Positions 44,762-53,395 of a stretch of 64,000 nt of DNA are shown one piece after another. The stretch spans positions 62,001 through 126,000 of the forward strand of contig NZ_JOCA01000014.1 in NCBI RefSeq assembly GCF_000718785.1, read 5' to 3'. Position 1 is the first letter of the stretch. The number at the start of each line of letters is the position of its first letter. Made by a program: the position numbers and the translations under genes. The notes under the pieces were generated by a model. It was given only the letters and a program-made list of their open reading frames with translations. It ran no database searches and had not been told where the DNA came from. This DNA comes from Streptomyces sp. NRRL WC-3626 (lineage in GTDB: Bacteria > Actinomycetota > Actinomycetes > Streptomycetales > Streptomycetaceae).

Positions 44762-46095
44762 GCCTGCTCCTCCGTCTCACGGACCACTCGGCTGATCCTC
44801 ACGCGTTCGGGCACATGCCGGTCGAGGGTGCGTACGTCGATCACGGCGCCGTCCCCGTCGGGCAGCCGCAGCGTGAGCCGGTCCCCGATGGCGGGGAAGC
44901 GGCCGAGCCGGTCGACGACCAGGCCGGCCACGGTGTCGTAGTCGTCCTCCTCGGGCAGTTCGACGCCGGTGGCCTCGGCCACCTCGTCCAGCCGGCGGCC
45001 CGCGTCCACCAGCCAGCCGTCGCCGTCCGCGACGGCGACCCGGGTGACGGTGTCGGTCTCGTCGGCGATGTCGCCGACGAGTTCCTCGGCGATGTCCTCG
45101 TAGGTGACGATGCCGGCCACACCGCCGTGCTCGTCCAGGACGACCGCGAACTCGTCGTCGCGCTCCCGCATCTGGGTGACGGCGTCGGGCAGCGGGAGGG
45201 TGTCGGGCAGCAGCAGCGGGCGGCGGGCGACCGCGCCGGCCGTGGTGCCGGTGAGCCGGTCGGCGGGCAGCCGCATCAGCTCGGCCACGCCGAGGACGCC
45301 GCCGACGTCGTCGGGGTGGTCGCCGAGCACGGGGTAGTTCGAGTGCCCGTACTTGGCGATGAGGTCGACCGCCTCGGCGGCGGTGGCGTCGGCGCGGACG
45401 AAGACGGCGTCCACGCGGGGCACCATCACCTCGTCCAGCGTCCGGTCGGAGAACTCCAGGGCGTGGTCGAGCAGTGCGGCGGTGTCCTCGGGCAGCGCGC
45501 CCTGTTCATGGGACTCGCCGATCAGATGGCCGAGCTCCTCGAGGGTGGCGCCGTGGTGCAGCTCCTCCACCGGTTCGATGCCGACCCGGTGCAGCAGCCG
45601 GTTCGCCGCGCCGTCGAAGACGCGCACGAGGGGGCCGACGACTTTGAGGTAGGCGAGGGTGGAGCCGGCCAGTGCCTTCGCGAGACGCTCGGGGACGGCG
45701 ATGGCGAGGTTCTTCGGGGCCAGTTCGCCGAGCACCATCTGGACGACCGTGGCCAGCACGAAGGCCAGCACGACGGAGATGCCGCTCACGGCCGCGTCGG
45801 GCAGGCCCGTGCCGGACAGGGCGGGCCTCAGCAGCGCGGACACCGAGGGTTCGGCGATGAAGCCGACGACCAGTCCGGTCACGGTGATGCCGAGCTGCGC
45901 GCCCGACAGCATGAAGGACAGCCGCTCCAGCACCGTGAGGGCGCGGGCGGCCTTGCGGTCGCCGGCGGCGGCCTCGCGCGCGAGGGCGAGGCGGTCGGCC
46001 GAGACGTAGGCGAATTCCTGGGCGACGAAGTATCCGGTACCGGCCGTCAGGACGAACACGGCGAGTAGGCCCAGCAGGGCGTTCGCGGCACTCAT
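44758..46095 (-). CDS. CNNM/CBS/CorC-domain membrane protein (hemolysin-like)
   Basis: A 445-residue paralogue of the next gene, with the full set of domains. The DUF21 membrane domain (about 1-180) has G-Y-F-V-A-Q-E-F, S-G-A-Q-L-G-I-T and V-L-G-E-L-A-P-K-N. A CBS pair (about 200-340: S-D-R-T-L-D-E-V-M-V-P-R, H-S-N-Y-P-V-L-G) is followed by a CorC_HlyC domain (about 350-440). Its probable role is divalent cation efflux or sensing. The first gene of a two-gene operon that ends at 43742. Confidence 0.9.
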   Translation of the reverse strand: MSAANALLGLLAVFVLTAGTGYFVAQEFAYVSADRLALAREAAAGDRKAARALTVLERLSFMLSGAQLGITVTGLVVGFIAEPSVSALLRPALSGTGLPDAAVSGISVVLAFVLATVVQMVLGELAPKNLAIAVPERLAKALAGSTLAYLKVVGPLVRVFDGAANRLLHRVGIEPVEELHHGATLEELGHLIGESHEQGALPEDTAALLDHALEFSDRTLDEVMVPRVDAVFVRADATAAEAVDLIAKYGHSNYPVLGDHPDDVGGVLGVAELMRLPADRLTGTTAGAVARRPLLLPDTLPLPDAVTQMRERDDEFAVVLDEHGGVAGIVTYEDIAEELVGDIADETDTVTRVAVADGDGWLVDAGRRLDEVAEATGVELPEEDDYDTVAGLVVDRLGRFPAIGDRLTLRLPDGDGAVIDVRTLDRHVPERVRISRVVRETEEQA

Positions 46096-46302
46096 CGAAC
46101 ACCATCCCGCCGTGTGCCGTGTCCAGGGGGTTCCTGGCGGGATGGTCGGGGACTGTGCCCCGGAGGGTCCGTCGGTCTGCCGGACAAGTACGTGCTCCTT
46201 CTGTGGGTGTACGGAGGGTCAACGATCGCGGCCGGGACCGTGTTCCCCGTACCCGCAACTGTAAAGGAGAGGCAAAGTACGGCCCGGCCCCACCCTTCTA
46301 TG

Positions 46303-46322
46303 CTTCTACTCGCTTGTAGAAG
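46303..46322. promoter_or_regulatory. BlaI-type operator 1 (before spoOM)
   Basis: CTTCTAC-N6-GTAGAAG, perfect 7-bp arms with the same spacing as the site at 47355-47374. It lies 73 bp before the spoOM ATG. The core reads CTACT-CGCT-TGTAG, one base off the CTACA half-site of the other sites. It is the likely operator of the BlaI-family repressor gene at 48849. The rest of 46096-46394 shows no gene. Confidence 0.75.
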
Positions 46323-46394
46323 TTATATCGCGTGCCGCCGTCCGTGCGGCACCCCTTTCATGGCACATACGCACGTTAAGGAGTGGACGCCACC

Positions 46395-47354
46395 ATGGTG
46401 TTCAAACGACTGCTCGGCTCGCTCGGCGTGGGCGGCCCCACCGTCGACACGGTGCTGGACCCCGGCCCGGTCCTGCCCGGCGGGGCGCTCAGCGGCCAGG
46501 TCCGTCTCGAGGGCGGCCAGGCCGCGTTCGACGTCGAGGCCATCACGCTGGAGCTGGTGGCGCGGGTCGAGACCGAGCGGGAGGAGGGCGAGCACGAGGG
46601 CGCCGTCGTCTTCGAGCGGTTCACGGTCGGCGGCGGCTTCCGGCTCGGCGAGGGCGAACAGCTCGCCGTGCCGTTCGGTGTGACGCTGCCGTGGGAGACG
46701 CCGGTCACCGAGCTGTACGGACAGCCGCTGGGCATCGTGCTCGGCGTACGGACCGAGCTGTCGGTGGCGGGGGCCAGGGACAAAGGCGACATGGACCGGC
46801 TGACCGTCAGCCCGCTGCCCGCGCAGGAGGCGGTCCTGGAGGCGTTCGGGGCGCTCGGCTTCGGTTTCCGGTCGGCCGACCTGGAGTACGGCCACATCGG
46901 CGGCACCGGGCAGCGGCTGCCGTTCTACCAGGAGATCGAGATCACCCCCTCCGCGCAGTACGCGCACCGGGTGAACGAGGTCGAGGTGACCTTCCTGGCC
47001 GGTCCGGACGGCATGGAGGTCGTCCTGGAGGCCGACAAGCGCGGGGGGCTGTTCTCCGAGGGCCATGACGCGCTGACCGTGTTCCGGGTCGGCCATCACG
47101 ACTCCCGGGACTGGACCGCCGAGGTGGACGGCTGGATGCGCGAGCTGGTCGAGCGCCCGGCGCCCCATGTCCCGCACCACTCCTCCGCCGGCCATCACCA
47201 CCAATCCTCGGGCCCCGGCGTGGGGACGGCCGTCGCGGCGGGTGCCGCCGGGCTGGCGGTCGGGGTCGTCGGGGGCATGGTCGCGGCCGAGGTCGTGGAC
47301 GAGATCGGGGACTTCTTCGAGGGCGACGAGGAGGGCGGCGAGGAGGAGGAGTGA
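46395..47354 (+). CDS. SpoOM-like sporulation/arrestin-fold protein
   Basis: A 319-residue protein whose N-terminal 240 residues match SpoOM (sporulation control protein, arrestin-like beta fold): L-P-G-G-x-L-S-G-Q-V, L-E-L-V-A-R-V-E, L-P-W-E-T-P-V-T. A C-terminal His/Gly-rich linker leads to a hydrophobic segment (about 279-305) and an acidic tail (E-G-D-E-E-G-G-E-E-E-E), so it may be membrane-tethered. The ATG at 46395 is 11 nt after AAGGAG; a GTG start at 46383 would be too close to it. The gene is preceded and followed by BlaI-type operators. Confidence 0.88.
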   Translation: MVFKRLLGSLGVGGPTVDTVLDPGPVLPGGALSGQVRLEGGQAAFDVEAITLELVARVETEREEGEHEGAVVFERFTVGGGFRLGEGEQLAVPFGVTLPWETPVTELYGQPLGIVLGVRTELSVAGARDKGDMDRLTVSPLPAQEAVLEAFGALGFGFRSADLEYGHIGGTGQRLPFYQEIEITPSAQYAHRVNEVEVTFLAGPDGMEVVLEADKRGGLFSEGHDALTVFRVGHHDSRDWTAEVDGWMRELVERPAPHVPHHSSAGHHHQSSGPGVGTAVAAGAAGLAVGVVGGMVAAEVVDEIGDFFEGDEEGGEEEE

Positions 47355-47374
47355 CTTCTACATTAGTGTAGAAG
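47355..47374. promoter_or_regulatory. BlaI-type operator 2 (before terB)
   Basis: CTTCTACATTAGTGTAGAAG, a perfect 8-bp dyad with a 4-bp centre, immediately after the spoOM stop codon and 60 bp before terB. It is the best match of the four sites (CTACA-N4-TGTAG). Confidence 0.85.
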
Positions 47375-47433
47375 AACCGGGCGCCCGGAGATCTTTCAGG
47401 CCGGGCGCCCTCCCGACCACGTACGGAGTTCTC

Positions 47434-47889
47434 ATGGCCCTGTGGGACCGCTTCAAGGAGTCCGCATCCCAGATGCAGACCCAGCTGACGGCGAAGAAGA
47501 ACGATCTGAAGAGCGGCGCCTTCCGCGACGCCAGCATGGCGATGTGCGCGCTGGTGGCGGCGGCCGACGGGTCGGTCGACCCGTCCGAGCGGCAGCGCGT
47601 GGCCCAGCTGATCGCGGGCAACGAGGTGCTGCAGAACTTCCCCGCCGACGATCTGCGCCGCCGCTTCGAGGAGAACATCGGCAAGCTGACCGCCGACTTC
47701 GCCTTCGGCAAGGTGAGCGTCCTGCAGGAGATCGCCAAGGCGAAGAAGAAGCCCGCCGAGGCGCGCGCGGTCATCCAGATCGGCATCGTCATCGGCGGCG
47801 CCGACGGCGACTTCGACAAGGACGAGCGGGCCGTGGTCCGCGAGGCCTGCTACGCCCTCGACCTGCCGCCGCACGAGTTCGACCTCTGA
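47434..47889 (+). CDS. TerB family tellurite-resistance-like protein
   Basis: A 151-residue all-helical TerB protein. It has two acidic D-G-x-x-D/x-E loops (A-A-A-D-G-S-V-D-P-S-E-R and G-G-A-D-G-D-F-D-K-D-E-R), which fit metal-binding repeats of the family. TerB proteins act in tellurite/membrane stress responses, often with TerD-type partners not seen here. The ATG at 47434 has CGGAG upstream. Confidence 0.9.
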   Translation: MALWDRFKESASQMQTQLTAKKNDLKSGAFRDASMAMCALVAAADGSVDPSERQRVAQLIAGNEVLQNFPADDLRRRFEENIGKLTADFAFGKVSVLQEIAKAKKKPAEARAVIQIGIVIGGADGDFDKDERAVVREACYALDLPPHEFDL

Positions 47890-47908
47890 ACGGGCCGGCC
47901 GCCGCGGG

Positions 47909-48841
47909 TCACAGGGGGGTGGCCGCGTACAGGATGAGGACCATCGTCACGGCGGAGTTCGCCGACGACATCGCGGACACGGCGGTCCCCGCGGCGGCCC
48001 CCCACACCGCGAGGCCGGCCAGGGTGAACAGCGACGGCAGCCGGCGCGCCGCCGGCGCGGGCCCCAGCAGGGCCGCCACCCGGCGCGGCACCGGGCCCGC
48101 CGCGGCGAGGCCGGCGAGCGTCGCCACGGGGGTACCGCGTGACACCAGGGCCGCCTTGCCGATCGCCCGCGCCACGGTACGGCGGCTGCCGACCGTCCGC
48201 GCCGCCTCCTCGTCCGCCCACCGCTCCGCCGTATAGGCCACCGCCGTGCGCAGCGGACGCAGGAAGGGGTTGGCGCGCGCGGCCAGCTGGACGGCGAGCA
48301 GGAAGCGGTGGTGACGGGCGGCGAGATGGGCGCGTTCATGGGCGAACAGCGCCCGGCGCTCGCCTGGTTCCAGACGCTCCAGCAGCGCCGTGCTCACCAC
48401 GACACGGTCCCGCCGGCCGCCCGGCAGCGCGTAGGCGTAGGGGACGTCGTCCGGCAGGACCGCCGTCTCCGTGCCGCGCAGCCCGGCCAGCGCCCGGTGG
48501 GCGCGGCGGCGCACCCGCCCGTGCCGCCACAGCGTCCGCGCGCATGCCGTGAGCACGGCGCACAGGGCGGGGATCGCCGCCTTCCCGGCCACCTCGTCGT
48601 ACGGCACCGCGGCCCGCACCTCGGGGTCCGACCAGCCGTCGGGCAGCGGGTTGCCGGGCAGCTGGGCGGTGCCCACGACCATCAGCAGCCCCAGACAGAC
48701 CGTGCTGCAGACCGCCATCACCGCGGCGACCCCGGTCAGCAGCCGGGTCGCCGTGCGCGGATGCAGATGCTGCTCGGCGAGGCGCGCGATGGGCCACGCC
48801 GTCAGGGGCAGCACCAGTGGCAGTAGGACGAACACCCCCAT
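47909..48841 (-). CDS. M56-family membrane peptidase (BlaR1-like, without sensor domain)
   Basis: A 310-residue membrane metalloprotease. The zinc motif H-E-x-x-H is in A-L-F-A-H-E-R-A-H-L-A-A-R-H (about 162-175), with a W-A-D-E-E-A-A third ligand. There are about four membrane helices, at the N terminus and C terminus. The C-terminal penicillin-binding sensor of BlaR1/MecR1 is absent, so it may respond to another stress. Its start is 8 bp downstream of the blaI stop, so the two form a regulator/protease pair. Confidence 0.9.
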   Translation of the reverse strand: MGVFVLLPLVLPLTAWPIARLAEQHLHPRTATRLLTGVAAVMAVCSTVCLGLLMVVGTAQLPGNPLPDGWSDPEVRAAVPYDEVAGKAAIPALCAVLTACARTLWRHGRVRRRAHRALAGLRGTETAVLPDDVPYAYALPGGRRDRVVVSTALLERLEPGERRALFAHERAHLAARHHRFLLAVQLAARANPFLRPLRTAVAYTAERWADEEAARTVGSRRTVARAIGKAALVSRGTPVATLAGLAAAGPVPRRVAALLGPAPAARRLPSLFTLAGLAVWGAAAGTAVSAMSSANSAVTMVLILYAATPL

Positions 48842-48848
48842 GGCGGCC

Positions 48849-49238
48849 TCAGACTTCCCCTTCGTCCTGCGTCTGGCGCAGCAGTTCGCGCAGCAGGCGT
48901 TCGTCGTCCGGTCCGAGACCGGTGACGAAGCTCGCCAGCACCGCCTCCCGGTCGCTCTCCGCGTCCAGCACCCGGCGCATCCGGTGGGCGGCGAGGCCCG
49001 CCTGGTCGGACGCGGACGTCCAGGCGAAGGACCGGCCCGTACGCTCCCGGGTGACCACGCCCTTGGCCAGCAGCCTGGTCAGGATGGTGATGACGGTCGT
49101 ATAGGCGAGGTCGCCGCCGAGGCGCTCCTGCACCCGGCCGGCCGTCGCCGGACCGTCCGCCTCCCGCAGCGCCGCCAGGACCAGTGCCTCCAGCTCACCC
49201 TGCCCACGGCGCCGGGAACCCTCCCGCTGCTCCGTCAC
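48849..49238 (-). CDS. BlaI/MecI/CopY-family repressor
   Basis: A 129-residue winged-helix repressor. The N-terminal domain (L-E-A-L-V-L-A-A-L-R-E-A-D-G-P-A-T ... L-A-Y-T-T-V-I-T-I-L-T-R-L-L-A-K-G) is the family recognition region. The C-terminal part (about 85-129) is the dimerisation helix cleaved by BlaR1-type proteases. GTG at 49238 has GGGAGG upstream and gives a normal length; ATG at 49280 is weaker. Four nearby operators fit its binding mode. Confidence 0.93.
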   Translation of the reverse strand: MTEQREGSRRRGQGELEALVLAALREADGPATAGRVQERLGGDLAYTTVITILTRLLAKGVVTRERTGRSFAWTSASDQAGLAAHRMRRVLDAESDREAVLASFVTGLGPDDERLLRELLRQTQDEGEV

Positions 49239-49325
49239 GCCCGCCTCCCTTCCGCCGCCGCCTGTTCGCCGGGCAGACATCGTATAGACGCCCGCGGAAT
49301 CCGTACGCCGGACCGCCCCCGCCGT

Positions 49326-49345
49326 TCTCTACAGTGATGTAGATT
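49326..49345. promoter_or_regulatory. BlaI-type operator 3 (between blaI and tatA-like)
   Basis: TCTACA-GTGA-TGTAGA, a 6-bp dyad with 4-bp centre, lies between the divergent blaI and TatA-like genes, 43 bp before the latter's ATG. It is suited to autoregulate blaI. Confidence 0.82.
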
Positions 49346-49387
49346 CTGCCCGGGCCGTCCGTGCCACGGAGAAGGAGCTTTGCACCC

Positions 49388-49621
49388 ATGTTCGGACTGA
49401 GCGAACTGGCCGTCATCCTCATCGTCGTCATAGCGGTCCTCGCCGCCAAGAAGCTCCCGGAACTGACCCGCTCGGCGGGCAAGTCGGCCCGCATCCTCAA
49501 GGCCGAGGCCCGCGCGATGAAGGAGCGGGAGGAGACGCCCGGGACTCCCGGGGCCCCGCGCGTCATCCAGGGCGAGACGCTGCCGCCGCGCACCGCGGAG
49601 GACACCCCGCCACGGCCCTGA
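49388..49621 (+). CDS. TatA/E-like protein translocase subunit
   Basis: A 77-residue protein: short N terminus, one membrane helix (about 5-20: L-A-V-I-L-I-V-V-I-A-V-L-A-A-K-K), an L-P-E-L-x-R-S-x-G-K-S hinge and an amphipathic charged tail. This is the TatA pattern, but it keeps few of the conserved polar residues, so it may be an accessory Tat or unrelated TatA-like protein. The ATG at 49388 lies 12 nt after AAGGAG. Confidence 0.85.
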   Translation: MFGLSELAVILIVVIAVLAAKKLPELTRSAGKSARILKAEARAMKEREETPGTPGAPRVIQGETLPPRTAEDTPPRP

Positions 49622-49750
49622 TGGGGCCCAACGGCCCCCTGTCGGGGCCGGTCGGCCCGTGGTGTCTCCTCCGGGGCGGTCGCACGCTGGCATCGAGGGC
49701 CGCGAAGTCGCCCGTTCGGCTCCGGCGGCAGCCACCGAGAGGAGACGGCG

Positions 49751-50206
49751 ATGACTTCCACCACCACGCTGACCGCGGGTCTCCCGGCCGAGTACCGGGA
49801 CCGGCTGATGGACCACGCCCGCGAGGTCTCCTTCGGCGCCGGGGTGCGGCTGTTCGAGGAGGGCCGGCGCGCCGACCGGTTCTGGATCGTGCGGACCGGA
49901 TCCGTCGCCCTCGACCTTCAGGTGCCCGGCCACCGCGCGGCGGTGATCGAGTCGCTGGGCCACGGTGAGCTGATCGGCTGGTCCTGGCACTACCCGCCGT
50001 GCCTGTGGCACCTGGGCGCCGGGACCACCACCCCCGTACGGGCCTGGGAGTTCGACGCGGAGGGCGTACGCGCGCTGTGCGCCGCGGACGCCGAACTCGG
50101 CCGGATGATCGCCGTGTGGGTCGGCCGGGTGGTCGCCCAGCGGCTGCACGCGACCCGGGTACGGCTGCTCGACCTGTACGCCCCCTACGGCAGCGGAAGC
50201 AGGTGA
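49751..50206 (+). CDS. Cyclic nucleotide-binding domain protein
   Basis: A 151-residue stand-alone cNMP-binding domain of the Crp fold: V-R-L-F-E-E-G-R-R-A-D-R-F-W-I-V-R-T-G-S-V-A-L-D, then G-H-G-E-L-I-G-W. There is no C-terminal HTH, so it is not a full Crp. The stop overlaps the next gene by 4 bp (GTGA), so the pair probably functions together. The ligand is unknown. Confidence 0.88.
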   Translation: MTSTTTLTAGLPAEYRDRLMDHAREVSFGAGVRLFEEGRRADRFWIVRTGSVALDLQVPGHRAAVIESLGHGELIGWSWHYPPCLWHLGAGTTTPVRAWEFDAEGVRALCAADAELGRMIAVWVGRVVAQRLHATRVRLLDLYAPYGSGSR

Positions 50207-50874
50207 CCGCCGTGAACGGCAGCCCGTACACCGTGGGCGACGTCATGACGCGTGCCGTCGTGGCGGTCGGCCGCGACACCCCGTTCAAGGACGTCGTCCG
50301 GCTGATCCAGGAGTGGAAGGTCAGCGCGCTGCCCGTGCTGGAGGGCGAGGGCCGGGTCGTCGGCGTCGTCTCCGAGGCCGATCTGCTGCCCAAGGAGGAG
50401 TTCCGCGACAGCGACCCCGACCGGCTCACCCAGTTGCGCCGGCTGTCCGACCTGGCCAGGGCGGGGGCGCTGACCGCCGGGGAGCTGATGAGCAGCCCCG
50501 CCGTCACCGTCCACGCCGACGCGACCGTCGCCCAGGCGGCCCGGGTGATGGCACGGCTCCGGCTGAAGCGGCTGCCCGTCGTGGACGGCGAGGGGCTGCT
50601 GCGGGGCGTCGTCAGCCGGGTAGACCTGCTGAAGGTGTTCCTGCGCCCGGACGACGAGATCGCCGGGGAGGTCCGGCGGGAGGTCGTCGGCCGGCTCTTC
50701 CCGTCCCCGCCCGGCACGGTCGGGGTGGAGGTGGCCGACGGCGTCGTCACCCTCACCGGACGCGTCCCCGACACCTCCCTCGTGCCCGTCGCCGCCCGCG
50801 CGGTGCGCGCCGTCGAGGGGGTCGTGGACGTGGAGTTCAAGGTCGCGGACGGGGCTCTGACGGCAGGGCGGTAG
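50203..50874 (+). CDS. CBS-pair plus BON-domain protein
   Basis: A 223-residue soluble protein with two CBS motifs (about 7-65 and 93-145; V-G-D-V-M-T-R and L-P-V-V-D-G-E-G-L-L-R-G-V-V-S-R-V-D-L) and a C-terminal BON domain (about 165-215: V-E-V-A-D-G-V-V-T-L-T-G-R-V-P). It probably senses adenosyl ligands. GTG at 50203 gives the overlapping start, and GTG at 50212 is also possible. Confidence 0.9.
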   Translation: MTAVNGSPYTVGDVMTRAVVAVGRDTPFKDVVRLIQEWKVSALPVLEGEGRVVGVVSEADLLPKEEFRDSDPDRLTQLRRLSDLARAGALTAGELMSSPAVTVHADATVAQAARVMARLRLKRLPVVDGEGLLRGVVSRVDLLKVFLRPDDEIAGEVRREVVGRLFPSPPGTVGVEVADGVVTLTGRVPDTSLVPVAARAVRAVEGVVDVEFKVADGALTAGR

Positions 50875-51124
50875 CGCAACCCGTGTCACCCGCCGGGCGG
50901 ACAGGGTTCCCGCACGCGGCGCAGGGCGTGTTTCGCGGCCGCGGTGAAAGGTGAATCCGACACTGACGTGGACGCCACGGCGCGGTCGCCGCGAGTGCCG
51001 GGCGGCCGTGGCCGCGTACCCGCCGGGGGCGCTGTGTCGGCGTACCCTTCGGCTCGCGGACCGCGCGGGTGGCAGTGGCGGCCGCGTCCGGGTGCGTACA
51101 GGCGAGCCGACGAAGGAGCGCACC

Positions 51125-51943
51125 GTGAGGCGTCATCTGCGCGCGTTCCGGCGTGGCTGGGAGTGGCTGGGCGCCGATACGCTGCTGCGGCGGGGCCGTG
51201 ACCTCGAACTGATGCACAGGGCCATGGGGTTCGCCACGCTGGCGCTCGTCACTCTGGCGCCCCTGTTCATCGTGATCGCCGCCGCCGATCCGCTCGGGCG
51301 GGGCGGGTTCGCCGCCTGGCTGGCGGACGGCATGGGGCTGTCCGGCCGGTCGTCACGCGTGCTCACGAAGATCATCAGCCCGCCGCGCAAGGTCGTCGGC
51401 ACGACCAGCGTGTGGGGTGTGGTGGCTCTCGCCGCGTTCGGCATCCCGTTCGGCGGCAGTGTGCAGAACGGTTTCGAGCGGATCTGGAACCTGCCCCCCG
51501 GCCCCTGGCACCGGATCTGGCGCCAGGCGACCTGGCTGTGCGTGCTGACCGCGTTCCTCTACCAGGAGGCGCAGACCCGCGGCGCCCTGCACGGGCCGGA
51601 GCGGATCACCCTGTCCCTGGTGACGGGCGTCCTGTTCTTCTGGTGGGGGCAGCGCTTCCTGCTGGGCGGCCAGGTCCGCTGGTGGCACCTGCTGCCGGGC
51701 GCGCTCGCCACGATGGCGGGCCTGATCGGTCTGCGGGGCTTCTCCTACTTCGTCTTCACCCCGCTGATCGTGGACAACGCGATCAGCTACGGCACGGTCG
51801 GTGTCGTCCTCGTCGTCGAGTCGTGGCTCATCGGCGTGGGCTTCGTCATCTACGGCGGCGCCCTGTTCGGCCGCTGGCTCCTGGACCACCACGGCCACCG
51901 CTGGACCACCGGGGACACGCAGGCGCCGCCCGCGGACGCCTGA
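51125..51943 (+). CDS. YihY/BrkB-like (RNase BN-type) membrane protein
   Basis: A 272-residue polytopic membrane protein with about six helices, similar to YihY/virulence factor BrkB. GTG at 51125 has AAGGAG 6 nt upstream; the frame extends further upstream but without similarity. The older RNase BN label is not supported for this family. Its function is unknown. Confidence 0.85.
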   Translation: MRRHLRAFRRGWEWLGADTLLRRGRDLELMHRAMGFATLALVTLAPLFIVIAAADPLGRGGFAAWLADGMGLSGRSSRVLTKIISPPRKVVGTTSVWGVVALAAFGIPFGGSVQNGFERIWNLPPGPWHRIWRQATWLCVLTAFLYQEAQTRGALHGPERITLSLVTGVLFFWWGQRFLLGGQVRWWHLLPGALATMAGLIGLRGFSYFVFTPLIVDNAISYGTVGVVLVVESWLIGVGFVIYGGALFGRWLLDHHGHRWTTGDTQAPPADA

Positions 51944-52080
51944 CACGCTCCGCGCGGACCTGCCGGCGGGTGCGGCCACCCGTTCCCCCGAGGGTGCCGG
52001 CCGGGGCGGGGCCCCCTGCGCGCACGCTTCCGGGCGCCCCGCCGATCGCACACGTGAGGCGCGTTCCCGGTCCGGGCCCG

Positions 52081-53223
52081 TCACGCGTGTGCCATCGCGC
52101 CGAGTGCCGTCACCCGGGTCAGTGCGTCCGCGTGGAAGAGTTCACGGCCGCGTGTGGTGCGTCGGTCTCGGTGGGGGCCGTCCGGGGCCAGGCGCCGCAG
52201 GGCGTTCAGCAGGGCGGCGGGGTCGGGGGCGAGCTCCGAGGCGCCGAGTGCCGCCATGCGTCGTACGCCCTCCGCGCCGTGACCGGGCAGCGGGCGGTAG
52301 CCCACCACGGGCAGTCCGGCGGCGAGGGCCTGTACGGCGGTCTGGCCGGCCGCGTTGTCGACGAGGACGCGGGCCGCGTGCAGCAGGCCGGGCATGTCGG
52401 TGACCCAGTCCGGCACGAGCGCGCCGGGAACCCGGGCGAGGCGGGCCCGCAGGTGCGCGTTCCGGCCGCAGAGCACCACCGGGAGGAAGCCGGCGCCGAC
52501 GAGCAGCCGGGCCGTCCCCTCCAGTTCCGAGGCCGCGCCCCAGGCGCCCGCCGACAGGACGACGGGCGGGCGCCCCGGGGCGTACGCCCCGAAGCGCCGG
52601 CCCCACGCCTGTGCGCCCGCGCCGGGGGCGGAGAAGCCGGGGGCCACGACGGGCCCCGTCGCCTCGGCGGGCACCGGGACGGTCTCGCGCACGGTCCGCG
52701 CGGCCTCGTCGGTGAGGCAGAGGTAGAGGTCGTTGCCCGGGTGGAGCCATTGCCGGTGGACGGCGAAGTCGGTCAGGAGGACGGCGCTCGGGGGCCGCAG
52801 CAGCCGCCGTTCCCGCAGGTGGCCGGTCAGCTGGGCGGCCAGATGGAAGACGGGGACCACCACGTCGGCGCCGGAACGTTCCGCGAGGTCGGTGAGACCG
52901 CCGCCCGCCAGCCGGGCGAGCGGGGTGCCGTCGGGCCGGCGGTGCGGTCCGGGGCGCAGCAGCGCGCGGTAGATACCCGCGTAGGCCCACGGGAAGTGCC
53001 GTATCGACGACCGGTAGAAGAGGCGCAGCCCCGTGCCCAGGCCGCGCGGGAGCAGTCGCAGGAGGTCCACGGCCTGGGCCTCGTGACCCTGCTCGCGGGC
53101 GCGGCGGGCGAGTTCGCCGGCCACGGTGTCGTGGCCGGCGCCCATGCTCGCGCTGACGATCAGCAGGCGCAGTCCGCGGTTGGCCGGGGCAGACCGGTGG
53201 GGCGCCGGAGACGGTGCGTGCAC
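52081..53223 (-). CDS. MGDG-synthase-like glycosyltransferase (GT28 type)
   Basis: A 380-residue glycosyltransferase of the MurG/MGDG-synthase group. The N-terminal part reads L-L-I-V-S-A-S-M-G-A-G-H-D-T-V-A-x-E-L-A-R-R. The donor-binding half holds V-V-L-S-A-G-A-W-G-A and D-N-A-A-G-Q-T-A-V-Q-A-L-A-A-G-L-P-V-V-G-Y. The probable substrate is a diacylglycerol or carotenoid-type lipid acceptor. GTG at 53223 is the likely start. Confidence 0.87.
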   Translation of the reverse strand: MHAPSPAPHRSAPANRGLRLLIVSASMGAGHDTVAGELARRAREQGHEAQAVDLLRLLPRGLGTGLRLFYRSSIRHFPWAYAGIYRALLRPGPHRRPDGTPLARLAGGGLTDLAERSGADVVVPVFHLAAQLTGHLRERRLLRPPSAVLLTDFAVHRQWLHPGNDLYLCLTDEAARTVRETVPVPAEATGPVVAPGFSAPGAGAQAWGRRFGAYAPGRPPVVLSAGAWGAASELEGTARLLVGAGFLPVVLCGRNAHLRARLARVPGALVPDWVTDMPGLLHAARVLVDNAAGQTAVQALAAGLPVVGYRPLPGHGAEGVRRMAALGASELAPDPAALLNALRRLAPDGPHRDRRTTRGRELFHADALTRVTALGAMAHA

Positions 53224-53395
53224 GGATGGCGGGTCTCCCTCCGCCACGTCGGCGAAACACCCTTTGCCGCGTTTCGGTGGCCGCGTCCGGGATACTCCCG
53301 GTGCCCCCTCCCCCCGCCGGACGCGCAGCCGAGGTGCACCATGACTCACCCTTCCGCCCCGCACGCCGCCGTGTCCGGCTGAGCGGCGGTACGGC

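Noticed and set aside
50951..51124. Longer start for the YihY-like protein
   Set aside because: GTG at 51125 has AAGGAG at good spacing, and similarity begins there.
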